Part shown: piece by piece, positions 25,274 to 34,336 of the stretch
How positions within the stretch are numbered: the stretch's first letter is position 1
Layout of the letters: the number at the start of each line of letters is the position of its first letter
From: CAYZJV01 sp964473245
Lineage (GTDB): Bacteria; Spirochaetota; Spirochaetia; Sphaerochaetales; Sphaerochaetaceae
Assembly: GCA_964473245.1 (NCBI GenBank)
Contig: CAYYOL010000003.1
Span: 26,002-90,001, forward strand
Direction of reading: 5' to 3'
Length of the DNA: 64,000 nucleotides
Program-made: the position numbers and the translations under genes
The notes under the pieces: generated by a model
Databases searched by the model: none
Told to the model about the DNA's origin: nothing
What the model saw: only the letters and a program-made list of their open reading frames with translations

Positions 25274-25603
25274 ATGTACATGCTTGTCTTTCATGTTCCC
25301 GAAGACCACCTCGAGTCTGTGAAGCAAGCGGTCTTCGCAGCCGGAGCTGGGAGTCTGAACGGATATGAGCAGTGTTGCTGGCAGGTTCTGGGGACCGGAC
25401 AGTTCGTTCCCGCCGAAGGGGCAAACCCTTTCCTCGGCAGTATCGGTTCCAAGGAGCTGGTGAGCGAGTATCGTGTGGAGACCACGGTGGACGAGCAGCA
25501 TCTGAAACGTGTGGTCGAAGCCCTGATATCAGCTCACCCATACGAGGTGCCCTCCTATCATATCATTCCTGTGCTGACACTTGAGCAGATACGGGTGACC
25601 TGA
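25274..25603 (+). CDS. Stand-alone NIF3/YqfO C-terminal-like domain protein
   Basis: A 109-residue protein. GGGAGG at 25262-25267 is 6 nt before ATG 25274, which sets the start. The fold signature (MLVFHVPEDHLESVKQAVFAAGAG, split by GYEQCCWQ, then VVEALISAHPYEVPSYHI) resembles the PII/CutA-like insert domain of YqfO-NIF3 proteins, here without the flanking NIF3 halves. Biochemical role unknown. It carries the metH promoter in its last codons. Confidence 0.75.
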   Translation: MYMLVFHVPEDHLESVKQAVFAAGAGSLNGYEQCCWQVLGTGQFVPAEGANPFLGSIGSKELVSEYRVETTVDEQHLKRVVEALISAHPYEVPSYHIIPVLTLEQIRVT

Positions 25604-25609
25604 TACACT
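25581..25609 (+). promoter_or_regulatory. metH-metF promoter
   Basis: TTGAGC at 25581-25586, 17 bp, TACACT at 25604-25609. The predicted leader is about 20 nt with GGGGGAG before the metH ATG at 25638. It is too short for a cobalamin or SAM riboswitch. Confidence 0.6.
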
Positions 25610-25637
25610 GCGCCAAGCAAAGAGACAGGGGGAGACC

Positions 25638-28600
25638 ATGACACGTGCTGAATACCTGGTAAAATTGGCAAACGAGCGAGTTCTGGTGCTCGATGGTGCC
25701 ATGGGAACTATGATTCAGCGTATACCCTTGGAAGCCGCCGATGTAAGCTACGGTGGGAGCGATCCCGCTTTTGGGTGTAATGAGATCTTGAATCTTACAC
25801 GAAGCGATATCGTTTTCGATATCCACCACGCCTACCTCAGCGCGGGCGCCGATATCATCGAGACAAACACTTTCGGAGCGAATGCATTCTCACTTGCCGA
25901 ATATGGACTCTCCCACTATGTCTACGATATCAACCTCGCAGCAGTCGAGATTGCTCGAGCAGCAGTCGAAGCAATCGAAGAGGAGCAACCGGAGAAGTAT
26001 GCTTTTATTGCGGGTGTGGTGGGTCCCACCGGCAAAAGTGCATCGTTCTCTCCCTCAGTCGACGATCCGGCATTTCGTGAGATCATTTTCGACGATTTTG
26101 TCCAGATGTACACGGAACAGATTCGGGCACTGATCGATGGAGGGGTCGATCTCCTCCTGATAGAGACGGTTTTTGATACATTAGTTGCCAAGGCTGCCGT
26201 GGTGTCTGCATTTCAGGTCATGAAAGAGCGTTCAATAGAGATCCCCATTATGGTCTCTGCGACTTTCAGCGATAAAAGTAACCGAACGCTCTCCGGGCAG
26301 ACGCTCGAAGCCCTGATCGACACGCTTGCACCGTATCCCCTTTTCTCTCTCGGAGTGAACTGTTCCACGGGAGCGAAGGAGATGATTCCTCTTATCAGAC
26401 GCCTCTCTGAACTCTCTCCATTCAGAACAAGCGCCCACCCGAATGCCGGATTCCCAGACCGTGACGGAGTGTACCGGCAGACTCCAGAAGATCTTGTGCA
26501 GTTGCTGGCTCCTGAGTTGAAAGAGGGGAGGCTCTCTATTGTCGGAGGCTGTTGCGGTACCACTGAACACCATATCGCTGCGATCTCCCGTATAGCGAGA
26601 GGCGCTCCCCCTCGTGTGAAGAGCAAGCAGCGAGTCGGCTTACAGGCTAGTGGTTTGGAACCATTGGAGCACAGCGAGGGGACTATGATCGTGATAGGCG
26701 AGCGGACCAATGTCGCCGGATCGAGAAAGTTTGCACGATTGATTCGAGAAAGAAAATTCGACCAGGCTCTCAGCATTGCGCGAAAACAGATCGATGAGGG
26801 TGCTGCGATCATCGACATCTGCATGGACGACCCCATGATCGATCCGGTCGAAACCATGGTCACCTTTTTGCGCCTTGCCTCTGCAGAACCCGAGATCGCG
26901 CGTGTACCGTTCATGATCGACTCCTCGAATTGGGTAGTCATCGAATCTGCTCTTAAAGAGGTGCAGGGGCGAGCCATTGTAAACTCGATCAGCCTCAAGG
27001 AGGGTGAGCAACGCTTCATTGAACGAGCTCGACATATCGCTCGAATGGGAGCTGCGATGGTGGTCATGTTGTTCGATGAACAAGGGCAGGCAGATACCTA
27101 TGAACGAAGGTGTACGATAGCAGATCGAGCATATAGGCTCCTTATAGATGGGGGTATCTGTAGACCTGAGGATATCATCTTCGACCCGAATGTGTTGGCC
27201 ATAGCTACCGGAATGGATGAACATGATCGGTATGCAAGCGACTTCATCCGAGCCGTATCCTGGATATCCAACCGGTTTCCCCGTGTATCGATCAGTGGCG
27301 GCGTGAGCAATCTCTCTTTCTCGTTCAGAGGGAATAATGGCTTGAGAGAGGCTATCCATGCCCTGTTTCTGGAGTATGCAAGGCAGGCGGGACTGACCAT
27401 GGCGATAACGAACCCGTCGACCATGCTCGATCCAACGGCGATACCCGAAGAACTTTCTTCGCTCATCAGGCGCGTGCTCCTCGCTGAATCCGAACCGCTA
27501 TCGAAGGCACGAGATGAACTGATAGAGCTTGCATCGAAACCGGTTTCAATCGATACATCATCTCCTCAGAGTGCTCAGCCTGGTCGGACTGCCTGGCGAT
27601 CGTTTTCCACGGAGCAGAGAGTGGCTCAAGCTTTGATCATCGGAGACGATTCTCACCTTGTGGAAGATCTTCTGGCGTTGGATCATATGTCGGCCGTCTC
27701 TATCATAGAGGGACCACTCATGGAGGGCATGAGCAAGGTTGGGACGCTGTTCGGTGAAGGGAAGCTCTTTTTACCACAAGTCGTTCGTTCGGCTCGTGTC
27801 ATGAAACGTGCAGTTGATATTTTACGCCCTCGGCTTGCAGACGAGCAGGTCGCAGCTGGGGAGTCTGCAGGAACGGTCGTTCTGGCAACGGTGAAAGGAG
27901 ATGTTCACGATATAGGAAAGAACATCGTATCGCTGGTCCTCTCCTGCAATAATTTCAGAATCGTCGACCTCGGTGTCATGGTCGAAGCCGAGTCGATTCT
28001 CCAAGCGGTTATCGAAGAGCACGCCGCACTCGTTGGTCTGAGCGGCCTCATAACTCCGTCACTTACGGAGATGGCTCGAGTCTGTCGTCTATTCCACGAA
28101 CGGGGGCTTCAGGTTCCCATCATGGTCGGAGGTGCGACGACAAGCGAAGAGCATACGGCCATCAAGCTCTCACATGAGTACCCTCTCAGGGTGTTCCACT
28201 CTACCGATGCATCGCACGCGGTCTCTGTTGCTCGGAAACTCTGTTCTGATACCCTCGATCGGTATGCAAGAACGACGTACGAGCGGTATGAACAGTTGAG
28301 CCAGTCACGGGGTGGTAGAGTCTCTGTTTCGATACTCCCGATGGAAGAGACTGTCAACCTTCAATTCATGAAGAGTCAGCCAGCACCTATTCCCGAGGCG
28401 CCAGGCATCCATGTGGTCGATCGAGTTCCCTTGGAAGAACTCATTCGTCGAATCAACTGGTCCCAGGTCGCTGCTGCATGGAAGGTGCCAGTGAAATCGG
28501 ATGAAGCTGCCAAGTTGAGAGCCGATGGCGAAGCCCTTCTGAATGATCGGTGGACGCGGGGTATCTTTTCCGAAGCTTGCAAGGCGGTTGTAGGAGTGTT

Positions 28601-29240
28601 TCCTGCAAGGAGAGTCGCTGATAATTCGATTGTTATTTCTCACGAAGGTGAGGAACATCGACTCGATTTTCTGCGGATGCAGACCCCTGGCGCCGATGGT
28701 CTATGCCGTTCGTTGGCCGACTATGTGCACAGAGATGGTGATTTCGTAGGTATGTTCGTAGCAACAGCCGGGCGTGGAGTAGATGCGATCATCGAAGGCC
28801 ATCGCAGAGCGCATGACGACTATACGGCATTGCTGGTCCAGATGATCGCCGATAGATTGGCAGAAGCCTTCAGCGAGTATCTCGAGGAGCAGATTGCCAC
28901 CGTCTGGTGGAATATCGGGGATAGGCAGATCATTCGTCCGGCAATCGGGTATCCTTCTGCCCCCGATCATGCTCAGAAGCGGCTTGTCTTCTCACTTCTC
29001 GATCCCGAGCAACGAATTGGCGTGCGATTGACCGAAGGGCTCTCGATGCATCCTGCCTCATCGGTCTCTGGCCTCTACTTCGTTGGAAAAGGGTGTAACT
29101 ATTTCTCCCTTGGTCCTGTGGGAACAGAACAAATGAAAGCATATGCCAAGCTCAAACAGGTCTCTCTTCAGAGTCTCGAACGGACCATGCAGGTGCGAGT
29201 CGTCAATAAGACTGAACTGAAAAGGAGTGTTGAATCATGA
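25638..29240 (+). CDS. metH: Cobalamin-dependent methionine synthase
   Basis: Transfers a methyl group from 5-methyltetrahydrofolate to homocysteine through methylcobalamin. All four modules are present in 1200 residues. The homocysteine domain (about 1-325) has zinc ligands in NCSTG and GGCCGTT. The pterin domain spans about 345-620. The B12 cap and binding region has DVHDIGKN near residue 755. The reactivation (SAM-binding) domain spans about 900-1190. GGGGGAG lies upstream of the ATG. The stop overlaps the metF start. Confidence 0.98.
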   Translation: MTRAEYLVKLANERVLVLDGAMGTMIQRIPLEAADVSYGGSDPAFGCNEILNLTRSDIVFDIHHAYLSAGADIIETNTFGANAFSLAEYGLSHYVYDINLAAVEIARAAVEAIEEEQPEKYAFIAGVVGPTGKSASFSPSVDDPAFREIIFDDFVQMYTEQIRALIDGGVDLLLIETVFDTLVAKAAVVSAFQVMKERSIEIPIMVSATFSDKSNRTLSGQTLEALIDTLAPYPLFSLGVNCSTGAKEMIPLIRRLSELSPFRTSAHPNAGFPDRDGVYRQTPEDLVQLLAPELKEGRLSIVGGCCGTTEHHIAAISRIARGAPPRVKSKQRVGLQASGLEPLEHSEGTMIVIGERTNVAGSRKFARLIRERKFDQALSIARKQIDEGAAIIDICMDDPMIDPVETMVTFLRLASAEPEIARVPFMIDSSNWVVIESALKEVQGRAIVNSISLKEGEQRFIERARHIARMGAAMVVMLFDEQGQADTYERRCTIADRAYRLLIDGGICRPEDIIFDPNVLAIATGMDEHDRYASDFIRAVSWISNRFPRVSISGGVSNLSFSFRGNNGLREAIHALFLEYARQAGLTMAITNPSTMLDPTAIPEELSSLIRRVLLAESEPLSKARDELIELASKPVSIDTSSPQSAQPGRTAWRSFSTEQRVAQALIIGDDSHLVEDLLALDHMSAVSIIEGPLMEGMSKVGTLFGEGKLFLPQVVRSARVMKRAVDILRPRLADEQVAAGESAGTVVLATVKGDVHDIGKNIVSLVLSCNNFRIVDLGVMVEAESILQAVIEEHAALVGLSGLITPSLTEMARVCRLFHERGLQVPIMVGGATTSEEHTAIKLSHEYPLRVFHSTDASHAVSVARKLCSDTLDRYARTTYERYEQLSQSRGGRVSVSILPMEETVNLQFMKSQPAPIPEAPGIHVVDRVPLEELIRRINWSQVAAAWKVPVKSDEAAKLRADGEALLNDRWTRGIFSEACKAVVGVFPARRVADNSIVISHEGEEHRLDFLRMQTPGADGLCRSLADYVHRDGDFVGMFVATAGRGVDAIIEGHRRAHDDYTALLVQMIADRLAEAFSEYLEEQIATVWWNIGDRQIIRPAIGYPSAPDHAQKRLVFSLLDPEQRIGVRLTEGLSMHPASSVSGLYFVGKGCNYFSLGPVGTEQMKAYAKLKQVSLQSLERTMQVRVVNKTELKRSVES

Positions 29241-30205
29241 AAGTGACCGATATCATAGCTGCAGCGGATGGACCGTTGTTCACATTCGAACTCTTACCGC
29301 CATTGAAAGGTCATACGATGGATGCGATCAACAGAACTATCGAGATGTTGCTTCCGTACCGCCCTGCGTATATCAATATCACGAATCATCAGATGGAAGT
29401 TATCTACGTGGATCGTCCTGATGGACTTGTCGAGAGAAGAACCACGCGTAAGCGACCTGGTACTGTAGGGCTTGCTGCCGCAATCCAGCATAGATACGGA
29501 ATTCCGGTGGTCCCACACCTTATCTGTGGAGGACAAACCAGTGAACAGTTGGAGGATCAACTTGTCGAACTGAATTTTCTCGGAATAGAGAATGTCCTTG
29601 CTCTGCGTGGAGATCCCCCGCATGGAGAACGGCGTTTTATAGCTGCAAAAGGGGGATATGACCATACAGATGGCATGGTAAGGCAGATTTCGGCTACTAA
29701 CAGAGGAGAGTACCTCGACCCTACACTACGCGATCCTGTCCCCACCTCGTTCTGTATCGGTGTTGCCGGGTATCCAGAAAAACATGCAGAAGCGCCTAAT
29801 TTGGAACATGATATCTCAATGTTGAAAAGAAAGATCGATGCGGGTGCCGAATACATAGTCACGCAGATGTTCTTCAACAACGATGTATTCTTCCGCTTCG
29901 TCGATCGCTGTCACCGAGAGGGAATCACTGTTCCGATCATCCCTGGGATCAAGCCGATTCAGCGGAGACGCGATATCGAACTACTCCCGCAGACATTCCA
30001 TGTGGATCTTCCCGATTCGTTGGTGCGGGCACTGGAGGAGAGTTCCACGGTTGCGGAGATTCGTAAGATCGGAGAAGACTTCTGCATTGAGCAAGTATCC
30101 CAGCTGGTACAGGCACGAGTTCCTGGGGTCCATTTCTACACCCAGGGGAGAGCGGAGCCGATAGCTAGGATCGTGGAGGCTACGTTCGGCCGACCTTCTA
30201 CATAA
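29237..30205 (+). CDS. metF: 5,10-methylenetetrahydrofolate reductase
   Basis: Flavoenzyme making 5-methyltetrahydrofolate, the methyl donor for MetH. It has 322 residues. FTFELLPPLKGHTMD at the N-terminus carries the catalytic Glu; LALRGDPP near 118 and YIVTQMFFNNDVFF near 210 are family motifs. It overlaps the metH stop by 4 nt, giving a coupled two-gene methyl-transfer operon. Confidence 0.96.
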   Translation: MKVTDIIAAADGPLFTFELLPPLKGHTMDAINRTIEMLLPYRPAYINITNHQMEVIYVDRPDGLVERRTTRKRPGTVGLAAAIQHRYGIPVVPHLICGGQTSEQLEDQLVELNFLGIENVLALRGDPPHGERRFIAAKGGYDHTDGMVRQISATNRGEYLDPTLRDPVPTSFCIGVAGYPEKHAEAPNLEHDISMLKRKIDAGAEYIVTQMFFNNDVFFRFVDRCHREGITVPIIPGIKPIQRRRDIELLPQTFHVDLPDSLVRALEESSTVAEIRKIGEDFCIEQVSQLVQARVPGVHFYTQGRAEPIARIVEATFGRPST

Positions 30206-30227
30206 TCGCGATCAGTGCGCGCCGTCG

Positions 30228-30902
30228 CTAGCGTGATCGCTCGACACCTCTTCGGTCACACTGTGCTACGACCGGACAGATTGAACAGCGGGGGCTCACC
30301 GGTGTACATATCCGTTGACCGAATGAGACAAGCAACTCGTTCAAGGGAATCCAGAATCGTTGTGGCATGACCAATTCGAGTGCCTTTTCCGACTGTTCGG
30401 GAGTTTTTGTGTCTATCCAACCCATTCTATTGGCAATACGGTGCACATGGGTGTCTACACAGATAGCGTCTATCGAGTATCCAAGGTTCAACGTGAGGTT
30501 TGCAGTCTTTACCCCAACTCCCGGAAGAGCGAGCAGATCCTCTCTATTGGAAGGAACCATACCTGCATGACGATCCATCAGCAGCTGAGATATCCGAAGT
30601 ATGTTCGCTGCTTTCGTCCGGTAGAAGCCGGCAGGGAAGATAGCCCGCTCAATCCGCTCCTGTGTGAGTCCAAGTATCTTCTGTGGAGTGTCGGCTAGGG
30701 CAAACAGACGCCGCGATGCGGCTATGGTGACTGCATCTTTGGTGCGAAGCGATATGAGTGTGGAGATCAGCACACGAAATGGGTCGTTGGACTCCTCGGC
30801 GATGGCCGAAACCGAGGGGAGCACCGGAGCCTCTTTTCGTACTGCCTGTTCTATACTGAAGAACAACTTATCCCATTGCATGTCTATGTTTTCCTTGTCC
30901 AT
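30228..30902 (-). CDS. nth: Endonuclease III
   Basis: DNA glycosylase/AP lyase of base-excision repair, acting on oxidised pyrimidines. It has 224 residues. The helix-hairpin-helix LPGVGVKTAN holds the catalytic Lys, and VDTHVHRIANR the catalytic Asp. The 4Fe-4S loop ligands are spaced C-x6-C-x2-C-x5-C in CTPVSPRCSICPVVAQC. GGGAG is 6 nt before the ATG. It converges on metF with a 22-nt gap. Confidence 0.96.
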   Translation of the reverse strand: MDKENIDMQWDKLFFSIEQAVRKEAPVLPSVSAIAEESNDPFRVLISTLISLRTKDAVTIAASRRLFALADTPQKILGLTQERIERAIFPAGFYRTKAANILRISQLLMDRHAGMVPSNREDLLALPGVGVKTANLTLNLGYSIDAICVDTHVHRIANRMGWIDTKTPEQSEKALELVMPQRFWIPLNELLVSFGQRICTPVSPRCSICPVVAQCDRRGVERSR

Positions 30903-31015
30903 GGTCTTCTCCCAAGCGATATTCGGTTATGGTAGCCAGAGATGTAGGGGAAAGACAACTGCCTCGATCGGCTGAGCTTGACAGTACTAGGTAAAAGATT
31001 TAGCTTTCTCCTACC

Positions 31016-32932
31016 ATGATCATCATACTAAAACAACATATAACAGATACGCAGAAGAGTGCGATAAAAGATTTTCTCAGGGGCCGAGGATTCAAGGTCA
31101 AGGAGATTGTCGGCCAGGAGGAGACGGTTCTCGGGGCTGTAGGCACGAATCGAATCGACATACGCGAAGTCTCGCTGCTTGAAGGGGTTGCCGATGTCAT
31201 TCCGATATCGAAACCATTCAAGCTCGCCTCTCGGGAACTGAAGAAAAGTGATTCGATCGTAAGTGTCGGAAAGGTGAAGGTCGGCGGACAGCGAATTGTA
31301 GTGATGGCAGGTCCCTGTGCCATAGAGAGCCGTGATCAGATCATGGAGATTGCTCGCCAGGTACGAGATGCCGGAGCAGTCGTTCTTCGAGGTGGAGCGT
31401 TCAAGCCTCGGACCAGTCCGTATGCTTTCCAGGGGCTCGGTGAAGAGGGTCTTCGCTATCTGAGAGAGGCAGGCGATGCATACGATATGCCTGTTGCAAC
31501 CGAAATTGTCAGTCCGCGCGATGTCGACATGATGGCCACCTACATCGATATGTTCCAGATCGGTGCTCGCAATATGCAGAACTTCGAACTTCTGAAAGAG
31601 GTTGGCCGCACCGGTATGCCTGTTCTATTGAAGCGTGGTCTTTCTGCCACCATAGAGGAGTGGCTCATGGCTGCAGAATACCTTATGGCGTCCGGGACCG
31701 ACCAAGTGATCCTCTGTGAACGGGGAATACGGACGTATGAACGGGCTACACGAAACACCTTGGATATCAGTGCCATTCCGGTGATCCAGAAGCTGACTCA
31801 CCTTCCCATCATAGCCGATCCGAGCCACGCTACCGGCATGCGTGACATGGTGGCTCCCATGTCGCTCTCGATCGTCGCCGCGGGTGCCAGTGGTCTCATT
31901 GTCGAGGTTCACAACAACCCCGACAAGGCCCTCTCCGACGGACCGCAGTCGCTCTATCCAGAACAGTTCGAGAAGCTCATGCGCGATATACAGGCGCTGT
32001 GTCCTGTGGTGGGAAAGTCGCTTGAGCGTATTCCTCGATTGAACGGTCTAGAAAGAAAACCCGAGAAACCGCAGCCAACTGTGTCCTCAGAGCAATTGAG
32101 AGTTGCATTTCAGGGGGAACCGGGAGCATATAGTGAGCAGGCGATTCAGATGGTATTCGACGAGTCGACCGAGACGCTTCCTCGCAGAAGCTTTGCCGAT
32201 GTTTTCGAGACCGTTCTTGCCGGTGATGCGAAATACGGTATGGTTCCAGTTGAGAACACGCTCGGAGGCACCATCAACGAGACTCTCGACTTGCTCAACA
32301 GTTACCCGGATCTCACGGTGGTGGGAGAGAAACAGATTCGAATACGACACAACCTGATAGGAGTTCCCGGAACCTCCCTCAAGGAGATAACGAGGGTGTT
32401 CAGTCATCCGCAAGGACTCGCTCAATGTACCGATTTCCTTGAGAGGGAACTTGGACACGCTGAGGCTGTCCCCTTCTTCGACACAGCTGGAGCAGTAGCC
32501 CATATCGCGAAGCTGCATGATCGCTCCTGTGCGGCGATAGCCAGTTCAACAGCAGCAAATTACCATCATATGGAAATCCTGCACGATTCAATTGAGACTG
32601 ATAGCAGCAACTTCACCCGATTCTATGTGATCTGCAGGGAGGAGCTGGCGCAAGTGTTCAGAAGCACCATGCCGGTAGATCGAGTAGCTATGGTTTTTTC
32701 CGTACACGATCGTCCCGGATCCCTCTTCGAGGCACTCCAAGTGCTCTCTGCTTATGGGTTGAATATGAAGAAACTCGAGTCGAGACCCATTCCCGGAAAA
32801 CCATGGGAGTATGCCTTCTTCGTCGAGTCCGAATTGATCGAAGAGAAGAAGTTCGCACGGGCCACAGAGGAACTCATGGCGACCTGCGCATCATTCAGGA
32901 TTCTCGGCACCTTCCATGGTGACAGGAGGTGA
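31016..32932 (+). CDS. DAHP synthase / prephenate dehydratase fusion
   Basis: 638 residues joining the first step of the shikimate pathway to a late step of phenylalanine synthesis. Residues 1-70 are a ferredoxin-like regulatory domain and 75-335 a type I-beta DAHP synthase (GPCAIESRDQ, RGGAFKPRTSPYAFQG, IADPSHATG). Residues about 361-540 are prephenate dehydratase (VAFQGEPGAYSEQA, catalytic NFTRFYVI near 534). Residues 555-635 are an ACT domain with ESRPIPG, the phenylalanine-binding motif. No chorismate mutase domain is visible. The ATG lacks a ribosome site. TTGACA at 30978-30983 with a weak TAGCTT 17 bp on suggests a very short leader. Confidence 0.95.
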   Translation: MIIILKQHITDTQKSAIKDFLRGRGFKVKEIVGQEETVLGAVGTNRIDIREVSLLEGVADVIPISKPFKLASRELKKSDSIVSVGKVKVGGQRIVVMAGPCAIESRDQIMEIARQVRDAGAVVLRGGAFKPRTSPYAFQGLGEEGLRYLREAGDAYDMPVATEIVSPRDVDMMATYIDMFQIGARNMQNFELLKEVGRTGMPVLLKRGLSATIEEWLMAAEYLMASGTDQVILCERGIRTYERATRNTLDISAIPVIQKLTHLPIIADPSHATGMRDMVAPMSLSIVAAGASGLIVEVHNNPDKALSDGPQSLYPEQFEKLMRDIQALCPVVGKSLERIPRLNGLERKPEKPQPTVSSEQLRVAFQGEPGAYSEQAIQMVFDESTETLPRRSFADVFETVLAGDAKYGMVPVENTLGGTINETLDLLNSYPDLTVVGEKQIRIRHNLIGVPGTSLKEITRVFSHPQGLAQCTDFLERELGHAEAVPFFDTAGAVAHIAKLHDRSCAAIASSTAANYHHMEILHDSIETDSSNFTRFYVICREELAQVFRSTMPVDRVAMVFSVHDRPGSLFEALQVLSAYGLNMKKLESRPIPGKPWEYAFFVESELIEEKKFARATEELMATCASFRILGTFHGDRR

Positions 32933-32938
32933 CTTCCT

Positions 32939-33463
32939 ATGGGGTGTATCCGTTCATTCACTCCAGTACAACTGATCGTTGGTGTGCTCTCGGTCAGTCC
33001 CGATTTTCACGGACGACTTATTTCTCGTATGGAGCACTCCTTCGGCTCTGTGAAGATGGTGACCGATCCCGTTCCATTCACCTTCACCCACTACTACGAT
33101 AGCGAAATGGGTGCGACCCCGCAGCGATTCTTTATCGTGTTCGAGTCGCTGATCGATCCCGAGAGGCTTGCTCAATGCAAGCTCGAAACAAATCGTATCG
33201 AAACGGAGTTCCTGCATGATGGCGGCGGTCGTTCAATCAATCTTGACCCGGGAATCCTCTCTTCTGAGAACTTCATTCTCGCTACCACGAAGCACCGGGG
33301 GCACAGAATTCCGCTCTCCGAGGGAATCTATGGAGAGATCACCCTAATCTATAGAGACCACTCATTCAGAAGCCTCCCTTGGACCTATGCTGACTACGCT
33401 AGTAGCGATTTCATTCTCCTGTTCAACAAGCTGCGAGAACAGTATCGCAATGAGGTGAAGTAG
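32939..33463 (+). CDS. DUF4416 family protein
   Basis: A 174-residue protein with the DUF4416 pattern: PVQLIVGVLSVSPDF at the N-terminus, THYYDSEMGA near residue 57, and KLETNRIETEF, then RSINLDPG. Function unknown. AGGAGGTGA sits 6 nt before the ATG, and the start is 6 nt after the aromatic fusion gene, so they are probably co-transcribed. Confidence 0.85.
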   Translation: MGCIRSFTPVQLIVGVLSVSPDFHGRLISRMEHSFGSVKMVTDPVPFTFTHYYDSEMGATPQRFFIVFESLIDPERLAQCKLETNRIETEFLHDGGGRSINLDPGILSSENFILATTKHRGHRIPLSEGIYGEITLIYRDHSFRSLPWTYADYASSDFILLFNKLREQYRNEVK

Positions 33464-33490
33464 AAACCGCTTAGCCGACGTCTTTCAGAT

Positions 33491-34300
33491 ATGCATGAAG
33501 GAGTTTTACACCGTATTATCTCGGTTGCAATCTGCATTCTGGCGCTCTGGCTCTGTCTCTCCTGTGATGTTTCACGGTCGATTGAGGTAACTCTTGCCGA
33601 GGACCACCCCTGGGAAATCGTTTCCGGAAGACGGTTTTGGTACACGATCATCTATGCCGATGCTAGCGGTGTGCATAAACAGCAACTGCCAATCGGATCG
33701 AGATCGTTCACGATCGATTCCCTTCGATCTGGTACTACGATCATTGCCGCCTATCCACTCGGATCCGGCATTCCTTTGGGAGGGGCTCATCACGCAGGTG
33801 TAGATGGACAGTCGATCGAGCTTACCTTCGTGAACGGTCCTTTGGCTCGAAATCTCATCCAAGTCGCTCAACGGTGGCCGAAACCGGTATCGCAGGCCAA
33901 TTTCACTTATCTTGCCAACGAGATCTCTTATATCGATCCGAGGGGGCTGTGTATCGATTGGACACGGCTCTCTCGAGATGTCGTGGAGGGACGAGTGGAC
34001 ACGAACTCGTTCATATCTGGTTCTGCTGTGGATGTCGCAGTCAGTGATATTCCGCCAGGGCGCTGGGTTTCCGAAGCCGTCACAGTAGATTCGTTTTATG
34101 CGTTCTTTTCCACAGAGACGACCATACAAGGTCTGACTCCAGGTGTGCATCGCTTCTTGAATCTGGATCATATGCTGGAGTTGCGAATCGTCATACCAGA
34201 CGATCCTCAGGAAGATGCCTTTTGGCATGCAGTTCCTGTTGAAACCCTTCTGAGAGTGAGTGACTCGACCTATCAGGAGCTGCTTGAAGGGGGTGGATGA
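33491..34300 (+). CDS. Putative lipoprotein
   Basis: A 269-residue protein of unknown function. A hydrophobic N-terminal stretch ends in LWLCLSC, a plausible lipobox with the lipidated Cys at about residue 25. The rest is beta-rich, with no recognised domain. No ribosome site or clear promoter precedes the ATG, 27 nt after DUF4416. The second in-frame start options are weak. Confidence 0.7.
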   Translation: MHEGVLHRIISVAICILALWLCLSCDVSRSIEVTLAEDHPWEIVSGRRFWYTIIYADASGVHKQQLPIGSRSFTIDSLRSGTTIIAAYPLGSGIPLGGAHHAGVDGQSIELTFVNGPLARNLIQVAQRWPKPVSQANFTYLANEISYIDPRGLCIDWTRLSRDVVEGRVDTNSFISGSAVDVAVSDIPPGRWVSEAVTVDSFYAFFSTETTIQGLTPGVHRFLNLDHMLELRIVIPDDPQEDAFWHAVPVETLLRVSDSTYQELLEGGG

Positions 34301-34301
34301 C

Positions 34302-34330
34302 TTCCCATTCCATAAGGAAATCGGTAGAGT
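34302..34330 (+). promoter_or_regulatory. sdaA promoter, predicted leaderless
   Basis: TTCCCA at 34302-34307, 17 bp, TAGAGT at 34325-34330, then 6 nt to the ATG at 34337. Each hexamer is 4 of 6 to consensus, so the geometry is the stronger evidence. Confidence 0.4.
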
Positions 34331-34336
34331 ACTCTC

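Noticed and set aside
25600..25637. Cobalamin or SAM riboswitch upstream of metH
   Set aside because: The predicted leader is about 20 nt, far too short.
30208..30240. GCGATCA/TGATCGC inverted repeat between metF and nth as a terminator
   Set aside because: The loop is 19 nt, there is no T tract, and one arm is inside nth.
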